NCBI GenBank assembly: GCA_907163375.1
Contig: CAJQUW010008936.1
Coordinates: 1-64,000 of the forward strand
DNA from: Prostheceraeus crozeri
Taxonomy: Eukaryota > Platyhelminthes > Polycladida > Euryleptidae
Direction of reading: 5' to 3'
DNA length: 64,000 nucleotides
The notes beneath the pieces are model-generated. The model worked only from the letters and a program-made list of their open reading frames with translations, was not told the DNA's origin and searched no databases. Shown here in pieces: positions 1 through 7,448 of this stretch (position 1 is its first letter; every line of letters starts with the position of its first letter). The position numbers were made by a program, and so were the translations under genes.

Positions 1-2382
1 TATATTTTTGAAGTTAAAGAGTTTAATAAACTTGACGAATATATTTCTTTAAAGAATAAAACAAAAACGCTTCAGTTAATAAGTTATTTATTCCAACAAA
101 AAACTATTAAAATAGGGAGTTATTTTTCTTTTGATATTGATCAAGAAAAACAATATTTTTATAGCATTTTAATAAATAAAAAACTTATTGAAGCTTTTTC
201 AGTAGATGATTTTTATGACAAATGAACTAAAAATTGAAATAAGTTTAATTATCTTGAAAATAATAAATTTACTTTAAGCTCAAACGTTTTAAGTTATAGT
301 GATTTAGAAAATATTGATGAACATTCAGTTAAAAAAATTTTTAACCAGTTATTAACAATATTTAGACTATATAGTGTTTCAGATAAGTCTAATGCTTTTA
401 ACAAAATAATAAATATTTTTATTGCAAAAGTATATGACGAACTATGTCAAAACCAAAACTTTAAAGTTAAAGAAAATACTGTTAGTGGAGTGAAATTTCA
501 ATATATTTATGCTCTTGATGATGAACTAAGTTTTTTAAAACGACTAAACGACCTTTATACTTTGGGTATGAGAGAGTATATGGATAAAAATGTTATTGAC
601 TATAACGATGAAGAGATAAATATACTCTTAAACTCTAAAAATAATAAAAAGTTATTAAAAATAATTGATAACTTAAGACTAAAAAAGAATAATGTTTTTA
701 GCTTTATTGAAGTTTTTGATGAAGAAAGTTTTTTAGAAAATAACAATATTTTAAAAGAGGTGGTTATGGTTTTACAAAACTATCGTTTTAAGTATAACCA
801 AAAGCACCAATATCTTGGTGATTTTTTTGAAGAGTTATTAAATACAACTTGAAAACAAGAAGCTGGTCAGTTCTTTACACCTTTACCGTTGGTAGAGTTT
901 ATGGTAGAAGCTTTACCTATAAAAGAAAAAATATTATCAAATATTTTTGAAAATAAAAAAAATATACTTCCAAAGATGATTGATTATGCTTGTGGGTCTG
1001 GTCATTTTCTGCTTTCTTATATGAATAAAGTGCAAAATATAGTAAAAACTATTGATGAAAAAGGTTTTACAACTTTTCAAAAGAATTTACTAAAAGCATA
1101 TAGAGCTAACCCATATAATTGAGCTAAAGAGTATGTGGTCGGAATAGAAAAAGACTATAGACTTTCGAAAACAACCAAAATTGCTTCATTTTTAAATGGT
1201 GATGGCGAAGCTTTAATTCTAAATGCAAACGGTTTAGCACCTTTTACTTCAAAAGTATTTTCAAAAACTCTACTTTTTAAGAATTCAAATAAAAATGAAA
1301 TTTTTGATTTTGTTATTGCAAATCCGCCTTTTTCTATTAGCGGTTTTTTAAAAACTCTAGCTACTGAAAAACTTAGTTCATCAGACTTTAGTCTTTTGAA
1401 GTATATGAGTTATACTTCAAAAGAAATTGAAGTACTTTTTGTTGAAAGAGCTTGACAACTTTTAAAAAATGGCGGTTTTGCTTCAATAATTTTACCAAGA
1501 TCAGTTTTAAGTGGGGTTCAATATGTTTGTTTAAGAGAGTTTATACTAAAAAACTTTAAAGTTATTGCAATTTTTGAATCTGGCGATAATACTTTTTCAG
1601 GAACAACAACTTCACCAATAATACTATTTTTAGAAAAAAAAGAAGTAAAACAACTTATGTATAAGTTATTGGTTATCAATAGTCCAAAACTACTTTTTGA
1701 AGAAAAAAACAAAACCAAAAAAGAAGCAATATTTTTAGGGTATAAATTTAGTAGCAATAAAAATAATCTTGGCATAGTCAATTTAAACAAAAATTTAGTT
1801 GAAATATATTCAAAAAAAATAAAGAGTTTTTTATTGAAAGAAAAAATAGAAACCAACAACTATTGTTTTATCAAGAATATTGATGATATACTTGTTAAAA
1901 ACTCAAAAAATAATATAAATATTTATACCAAGTTTACGAAACAAAAAGATCCAAAACAATGATTTATACTTAAAGATTTGGATATTGAATGAAACCCTAA
2001 AACAGCTTTTAGTGGAAGTAATTCAAAACTTAAGTATATTGAAATTCGAAATTTATCAAAGAATAAAATAAGTTTTTTAAAAGCTCAAAACAAAAAAACA
2101 GTAAATAGATTTTGTAAAAAAAATGATTTATTAATATCACCTTTTCCAAATAGTGAAAAAATTGCAATTGCAGATCAAGATTATTTTGTTTCTTCAGCTA
2201 TTTTTATTTTAAGGTTTAAGAAACTTGAAGAAATGAAAAAAGTTTATCAATATTTAAAAGAAAACAAAAACAATATAATTGGTCAAATGACTACTCTGCT
2301 TGATGGTTTTAAAATTTCATATGCCAAAATTTCTGAATATAACTTTAAAAATTATATATACTTTAAAAAGAAAGACTTTTAG
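1..2382 (+). CDS. Type IIG-like restriction-modification enzyme (N6-adenine methyltransferase with target-recognition tail), 5' end outside window
   Basis: The gene enters from the left edge, so its start is not visible; 793 codons remain, open only with UGA as Trp. Near the edge FEVKE (residues 3-7 of the visible part) could be the last strand of a PD-(D/E)XK nuclease. Then come AGQFFTP (~287), methylase motif I DYACGSGHFLL (~328) and motif IV ANPPF (~439), which mark a gamma-class N6-adenine methyltransferase of the HsdM fold. The last ~150 residues, with FSGSNSKLKYIEIRN, resemble half of an HsdS target-recognition domain. Methylase plus specificity tail in one chain, perhaps with a nuclease at the front, is the Type IIG (BcgI-like) layout. 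A split Type I system cannot be excluded because the upstream part is missing. Confidence 0.85.
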
Positions 2383-2483
2383 ATTAAATTTAATTTACCA
2401 TAAAATAAAAAAAAATATAAAAATTAATTTATAATATTTAATTAAATATACAATTTATTAAAATATTTTTGGAAAATTTAATT

Positions 2484-2560
2484 GGCACCATAGCCAAGTC
2501 TGTTTAAGGCAAGAGTCTGCAAAACTTTGATCGTTGGTTAGAATCCAACTGGTGCCTCCA
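2484..2560 (+). tRNA. trnC: tRNA-Cys (GCA)
   Basis: Cloverleaf with acceptor arm GGCACCA/TGGTGCC, anticodon GCA, normal T-loop and an encoded CCA (2558-2560). It is the first gene of a seven-tRNA array. A candidate -10 box TATAAT lies at 2430-2435. Confidence 0.95.
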
Positions 2561-2657
2561 AAGTATATAAAATAAATAATATTTTATTTTGCTTATTAAA
2601 AAATATATATAATAAAATAAATAATATTTTTATTTTTATATTATTATTTTTTATAAT

Positions 2658-2732
2658 GCGCCTATAGCTTAACGGATAAAGTATTTGGCTACGGACCAAA
2701 GGATATGGGTTCGAATCCTGTTAGGCGTACCA
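2658..2732 (+). tRNA. trnR: tRNA-Arg (ACG)
   Basis: Acceptor GCGCCTA/TAGGCGT with a G-U pair at 1-72, anticodon stem TTTGG/CCAAA, loop CTACGGA giving anticodon ACG, and encoded CCA. It is separated from tRNA-Cys by 97 AT-only-like bases and begins the conserved Arg-Pro-Ala-Met-Ile-Ser order. Confidence 0.95.
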
Positions 2733-2736
2733 ATTA

Positions 2737-2814
2737 CGGAATGTAGTTCAGCTTGATCAGAACGCTCGGTTTGGGTCCGAGAGGTCGTGGGTTTAAATCC
2801 TGCCATTCCGACCA
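2737..2814 (+). tRNA. trnP: tRNA-Pro (TGG)
   Basis: Anticodon stem CTCGG/CCGAG with loop TTTGGGT, anticodon TGG. Acceptor CGGAATG/CATTCCG and encoded CCA. Only four bases separate it from tRNA-Arg. Confidence 0.95.
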
Positions 2815-2817
2815 AAA

Positions 2818-2894
2818 GGGCCTGTAGCTCACGTTAGCAGAGCGCCTGCCTTGCACGCAGGAGGTAGTCGGAGCGTCACCGGTCAGGTCCACCA
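2818..2894 (+). tRNA. trnA: tRNA-Ala (TGC) with non-canonical D- and T-loops
   Basis: Acceptor GGGCCTG/CAGGTCC, anticodon stem CCTGC/GCAGG and loop CTTGCAC (anticodon TGC) are normal, and CCA is encoded. The T-loop is AGCGTCA instead of the near-universal TTCRANY, closed by a stem with two G-U pairs. The D-loop is ACGTTAGCA and has no GG. The bases that normally form the G18-U55 and G19-C56 elbow are therefore missing on both sides. D-loop ACGT could pair with T-loop GCGT. Identity and position in the array are secure; function is not. Confidence 0.85.
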
Positions 2895-2917
2895 TTTTAT
2901 ATTTTTACACTTTATAT

Positions 2918-3005
2918 GGTGAGGTAGCTCAGTTGGAGATTTACGTCGTAGAGCATTCGGCTCATACCCGAAAGGCCGGGGGTTCGAAGCCCTCTCTCAC
3001 TACCA
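2918..3005 (+). tRNA. trnM: tRNA-Met (CAT, elongator) with enlarged D-loop
   Basis: Anticodon stem TTCGG/CCGAA with loop CTCATAC, as I recall for the mollicute elongator tRNA-Met, T-loop TTCGAAG, acceptor GGTGAGG/TCTCACT and encoded CCA. The D-arm reads GCTC...GAGC, but about 12 extra bases (2937-2948, AGATTTACGTCG) follow AGTTGG, making the gene 88 nt long and the D-loop ~20 nt. It lies where elongator Met sits in the conserved mollicute cluster. Confidence 0.85.
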
Positions 3006-3019
3006 AAAAAATATAATAG

Positions 3020-3096
3020 GGATCTTTAGCTCAGTTGGTTAGAGCACCCGGCTCATAACCGGTAGGTCGTAGGTTCGAGCCCTACAAGATCCACCA
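3020..3096 (+). tRNA. trnI: tRNA-Ile2 (CAT, lysidine-modified type)
   Basis: Anticodon loop CTCATAA, anticodon CAT; acceptor GGATCTT/AAGATCC; normal D- and T-loops; encoded CCA. A CAT anticodon alone could mean Met, but the body matches the tRNA-Ile2 type and the gene follows tRNA-Met, as Ile does in the conserved Arg-Pro-Ala-Met-Ile-Ser cluster. It would need TilS, which is not in this window. Confidence 0.8.
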
Positions 3097-3100
3097 TTTT

Positions 3101-3192
3101 GGAGTTGTACCCAAGTCTGGTTGAAGGGAACGGTCTTGAAAACCGTCAGGAGCTTAAAACTCGCGGGGGTTCGAATCCCTCCGACTCCGCCA
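3101..3192 (+). tRNA. trnS: tRNA-Ser (TGA)
   Basis: Class II tRNA with a long variable arm, anticodon stem ACGGT/ACCGT and loop CTTGAAA (anticodon TGA), discriminator G and encoded CCA. It ends the array. The fMet, Asp and Phe genes that usually follow in related clusters are absent here. Confidence 0.95.
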
Positions 3193-3401
3193 AAATATTA
3201 TAATTTCTCTAAATATAAAAATTACTCTTGTAATATAAATAAAATTTATACAACTAATTAAAAAAACAATACTTAACTTCAAAAATATAAATAATAGAAA
3301 AAATTTTAGCACATTGAAAAACTTTTTCAAATAAATCTCTTTTTGAAAAACTTAGGCCTTTTACACCTTTCCTAAAAAACAATAGTAAAACATTTTAATT
3401 T

Positions 3402-3430
3402 TATGTTATAATAACAAGACATAAAGGAAG
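3402..3430 (+). promoter_or_regulatory. Promoter -10 region and Shine-Dalgarno for the Panacea gene
   Basis: TATGTTATAAT at 3402-3412 is an extended -10 element; the identical 11-mer occurs at 5113 and 24658. AAAGGAAG at 3423-3430 is a good ribosome site five bases before the ATG at 3436. No clear -35 is visible. Confidence 0.6.
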
Positions 3431-3435
3431 TTATT

Positions 3436-4059
3436 ATGATAAAAATAAATAAAAAACTATTAAATTTTAAAGAAATTTTGACTCTTTATTTATATATTAT
3501 CAAAATTACAAATAATAAAAATTCAATAAAAAAGAAAAAAAATTATAATAAGTTTTTTCTTTCACCTATAAAATTTCAAAAAATTTTATTTATTAGTTAT
3601 GCATATTTTTTAACTAAATATAATGTAAAAATTTTTGATGAAACAAAAGTATGATTATGATTAAAAGGTCCTGTTTTTCCAGGTTATAGAAAATTATTTA
3701 CTTTTAATATAAAAAATGATGTTCTTGAATTACAAAACTTAAATGAAATTGAAATTTTTAATGAAAAAAAATCTTATGGGTTTAAAAGTTTTGATATTTT
3801 TATAAAAGAACTTAGTGAAAAATTTAAAGGTCAAATTTTTCTTATAATTAATTTTATTGAAATTATAAGATATTTATTACCTATTGAAGATAATATAATT
3901 TTAGAAAATATAAATACATTTAAAAAAAAAATTACATCTAAATTAGAAAATAATATTATAGTTAAAAAACAAAAAAATATTATAATAAAAGATAAAGAAA
4001 TAATAGAAAATTTTAATATTTTTGAAGAAGGAATTTTAAACAACTTAACTATTTTATAA
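3436..4059 (+). CDS. Panacea (DUF4065/SocA-like) domain protein, probable antitoxin
   Basis: 207 residues; ATG with a strong Shine-Dalgarno and promoter. The middle of the chain has the Panacea/SocA pattern: SPIKFQKILFISYAYFLTKY (QKxLxxxxAYxL), then a Trp pair and LKGPVFPGYRKLF (the A/LxxGPVxPxxY signature, ~75-90). In other bacteria Panacea proteins are antitoxins that neutralise a toxin encoded next to them; some instead help phages against defence. Here it sits 10 bp upstream of a small unknown gene in what looks like a two-gene operon. The assignment rests on the motif; the antitoxin role is inferred from gene order. Confidence 0.7.
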
Positions 4060-4069
4060 CAAAAAAGTA

Positions 4070-4585
4070 ATGATTGAAGTAATTGAAGGAAAAACAAGAA
4101 AAGAATTAAGATATTGTATATTTTCTCATATAACAAATCAAAATTTTAATAGTGATAAAGAATTACAAACATATTATTTTTTCCCTATATATTCTTGTAA
4201 AGAATTAATTTGTAATATTGAAAAAGACCAGGTATTTTTATATAAAAAACAAAAACATAAAGAAGAAATTCATTTAAAAATCTCTAATTCTAAAAATAAA
4301 CATTCTTTTATGCAAAATAAGGTATATTTTTTTACACTTGAAAATTCTATAACAGATGAACAAAAATTAATAAACCACCTTAATTTAATTAAAATAAATA
4401 ATGTTAATTATAAAAAAATGTTTGATGATTTTAAAGAACATTCAATTGATTTTTATAAAAATTTTGAATATAATAAAAAGTTTTTTAAAATGAATATTAC
4501 AAATATTGTAATACATGAAATTGAAAAAGATAAAAAAGCAGATTTTTATTGAATGAAAAATAAAAGATCTTTTTATGTAAAATAA
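4070..4585 (+). CDS. Unrecognised 171-residue protein, partner gene of the Panacea-domain gene
   Basis: It starts ten bases after the upstream stop, so it is probably translated from the same mRNA. The chain is rich in Lys, Asn and Phe, with no signal peptide or membrane segment, and begins MIEVIEGKTRKELRY. I recognise no family and no catalytic motif. By position it is the candidate toxin of a Panacea-type pair, because those toxins vary widely and are usually adjacent; that role is inference only. It appears intact and ends just before the G-poor block at 4586. Confidence 0.6.
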
Positions 4586-5105
4586 AAATTATTTTTATTT
4601 AATAATTTTATATTAGATTTTGTTTTCCTTAAAAACAATCCTAAATACTTTTTAATCTTAGTTTTTTAAAAATATAAAATTAGGAAATAACGAAATTTTA
4701 TAAACCAACCCTTTCACTTTATCCTTTTTACATTCCACAAATTTTTTACTAAATTTTTTTTTTTTTTTTTAACATAATAACACTGCCAAAAAAAACCAAA
4801 CTTAAAAAATAAACTTATATTTTAATTTTGTAAAAAGAAAATTTAAAAAGACCTGATACTCTTTTTTTATTTTAAAATTTTTTAGCTAAAACCCCCCACT
4901 AAAAACAAGGAAATCCATCCTTTTTCTTATTATATAAATACATATTGATAAATCTACCTTTTCCCTTATTCCTTCCCCCTATATTTACACCTTTTACCAA
5001 TAACCCAACCCACATTTTTCCAACCAACTTTTTCCAACACATTCTCCAATTTCACCCAATTTCTTTTTTAAAACCTTGACTTATTATGCCTTTTATATAC
5101 TTTTT
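4586..5105 (+). repeat. G-poor pyrimidine-rich intergenic block, copy 1
   Basis: No gene. The plus strand is made mostly of A, T and short C-runs, with very few G. From about 4826 to 5105 it aligns base for base, with small gaps, to 38620-38895; shared stretches include TTGTAAAAAGAAAATTTAAA and TTATATAAATACATATTGAT. Both copies follow a plus-strand defence-type gene and end at a TATGTTA(T/A)AAT promoter. Confidence 0.75.
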
Positions 5106-5112
5106 TATTTTC

Positions 5113-5260
5113 TATGTTATAATAGTAATGTGAAATAATTAAATTTTTAATTATTATATATTGTTGTTTTTCTTCAATATTGTCCGTGAGCGCAGGGGAG
5201 TTTATTTTTTTATAAACAATCCATTTTTAGCACAATTTTTTTATAATTTTTTCTTTTATG
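5113..5260 (+). ncRNA. Candidate small RNA downstream of copy-1 promoter
   Basis: An extended -10, TATGTTATAAT (5113-5123), is followed by a hairpin AATAATTAAA/TTTTTAATTATT (~5135-5156). Then comes a locally GC-rich stretch, GTCCGTGAGCGCAGGGGAG (~5183-5201), and a hairpin GTTTAT/ATAAAC. No open frame follows on this strand; transcription would run toward the 3' end of the minus-strand methyltransferase. I match it to no known RNA family. Boundaries are approximate. Confidence 0.35.
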
Positions 5261-5459
5261 GCGAATAAAAATTATCTTAAAAACAACATTAACTTAAAAC
5301 CTATATCCCTTTTGATATGATAAATTTCAATTTTACTAAATTATTATTAATTTACATTAATCAGTTTTATAAAATTAGTAAAAATTATTTTTTCTTTTTC
5401 TTCTAACAAATTTTTTATAATTAATTTTTTAGTTGTCTAAAAAAACTTAACTTTCACTA

Positions 5460-7304
5460 TTAAGTTATTATATTTATAGATTTTTTTAGTCTTAAAAATG
5501 CTGTTTTAAAATAACTTTTATCTTTTTCAACTCCAATAAATTTTCTTTTATTTTCTAAACAAGCTAAGCCTGTAGTTCCGGTTCCCATAAATGGATCAAG
5601 TATTAAGTCATTTTCATTTGTATGAATTTTAATAAGTTCATTCATTAACTTTATACTCTTTTGTGTTGGATGATTTAATCTTTCTTTTTTTGAAACTACA
5701 TTAGTGATAAATTCACTTCTTAAATACTTTTTATCTTTTGGTTTATTAAAAGTTCACTTAGAACCTTTTTTTACAGCTCAAATTGCAAATTCAGTATCTT
5801 GAACATACCTTCTATTAATATTTCTTGGCATTGGATTTGTTTTTTTTCACAACAAAATATCCTTAACAATAAAGTTATTTTCTTCAAGTTTTAAAATTAA
5901 AAAACTAATATACCTATATGAACAGAATATAATAAATGAACCGTTTTTTTTTATAATTTTTGAATATAATGGTATTCAAGAAAAAAGATTAAAGTTATTA
6001 TCTCAATCACCAAAGTATATTCCTTTTCTTGGTTTTTTCATTGTAGAAAAGTTATTTTTTATCGAAATATTATAGGGTGGATCTGTAATTATATGATCTA
6101 CTAAAATATTATTACTTTCAAGATAAGAAATAAACTTTAAAGCATCATCATTATATAAAAATAAATTTTTTTCATTAACTTTTATATTTGAATTGGTTGG
6201 TTTTTTGAAAGTATTTTTTACTTCTTGGTTTATTAGTTTTCCAATTTGTTCTGCTAAAATTGGTGGGACTGCATTACCTATTTGAACTCTAATTTCTGTT
6301 TTTTTTCCAAAAAATCTGAAAATATCTGGGAAACTTTGTATTCTGGCTGCTTCTCTTGGTGTAATAGCTCTATTTAGTTCAGGGTGAGTATTTTGACCAT
6401 TTGAAGGAGTATCAAATCGAGTATCGATTGTTGGGCTAATTTTAGTTCAGGATAAACGAGATCAAGTATTTTTAAACTTTTGGTTGTTTTGAAATTTTTT
6501 TGGTAAATCGTTTTTGGTACCGTTAATTGGTAAATGTTTTAATTTTTCAAGTGTTAATTTAGTATGATTAGTTGAAATATGATTAAATAACTTAGTTGAG
6601 TTTTTTCTTAAGTTTTTTTGATATTTTGATTGCTCTTTTATCAAATACTTTGATTCTTCTTTTCCTTGATTTGAGTTTAAAAAGTTTAAATCAGAAATTG
6701 CTTCTTTAACTGAAATAACTTTTTTTGAAAAAAAATTTTTTATATTATTTAAGTTTATCTTTAGTTTTAAAGATTTTTTTATACCAATTATAAAAATTCT
6801 TTCTCTATTTTGGGGTATATTAAAGTTTTTTGCATTTAAAACTTTTGATTCAACTATATAATTTAAATTTTTTGCATAATCTTGAATTAAATCAAAAAAA
6901 TAGCCTTGTTTTGTTGTTTTTAAAGTTTTTACATTTTCAATAATAAAAATAAGTGGTTTTACTTTTTCAACTATTTTAAAAAACTCTATAAATAAAAAGT
7001 TTCTTTTATCTTTTTTTCCGCTTTTTTTTCCTTTATTACTAAAGCCTTGACATGGCGGGCCGCCAATAATCATATTTATTTTTTCTTTAAAAGATAAAGA
7101 AATGAGCTTTTCTTGAATACTTTTTTTTGAAATATCACCAAAAACTATATTTTCACTTTTTATTTTAAAGTTTTGGGAAAAAGTTTTTAAAGCACTTTGA
7201 TTATAGTCACAAACTATTTTTGTTTTGAAATTTTTATTTTTTTCTAAACCTAGAGAAAAACCGCCAGCACCAGAAAATAAATCTAATATATTAAAGTTTA
7301 TCAT
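5460..7304 (-). CDS. Fused DNA methyltransferase: cytosine-C5 domain followed by adenine-N6 (or N4) domain
   Basis: One uninterrupted frame of 614 residues with UGA as Trp. The first half is a C5-cytosine methyltransferase: motif I DLFSGAGGFSLG (8-19), motif IV GGPPCQGFS with the catalytic Cys (~84), ENVKTL (~121), motif VIII QNRERIFIIG (~167), motif IX TPREAARIQSFPD (~315) and motif X GNAVPP (~343). The second half is a beta-class amino-methyltransferase: motif IV DPPYNIS (~409), NHPTQKS, then motif I DPFMGTGTTG (~571). Joining two base chemistries in one chain is uncommon. No restriction nuclease is adjacent, so it may be an orphan or protective enzyme. It follows the 38-codon frame at 7314 and lies last in the minus-strand pur run. 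Confidence 0.9.
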
Positions 7305-7313
7305 AATTATTTT

Positions 7314-7430
7314 TTACTTAAGTTTCGAGTATATAAAATCAATATTTGATATTATACTTTTATTTTTTGAATAAATAGAAACAAAATTATTAAAACAATT
7401 ATAAAAATTTTTTTCACTATTATTTTTCAT
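7314..7430 (-). CDS. Possible 38-residue peptide between repeat protein and methyltransferase
   Basis: ATG at 7428-7430, stop at 7314-7316, nine bases before the methyltransferase ATG and 18 bases after the previous stop. The peptide (MKNNSEKNFYNCFNNFVSIY...) is Asn/Ser-rich and unlike any family I know. The tight packing supports translation, but a frame this short can arise by chance in such AT-rich DNA. Confidence 0.35.
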   Translation of the reverse strand: MKNNSEKNFYNCFNNFVSIYSKNKSIISNIDFIYSKLK

Positions 7431-7448
7431 TTTCTATAGTTATTTTAT

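Noticed and set aside
2652-2657. TATAAT touching the tRNA-Arg start as its promoter
   Set aside because: A -10 box directly abutting the first tRNA base would start transcription inside the tRNA; it is more likely AT-rich chance.
4586-5260. Retron or group II intron at the G-poor block
   Set aside because: No reverse transcriptase frame is present next to either copy, and no intron-type domain V structure was seen.
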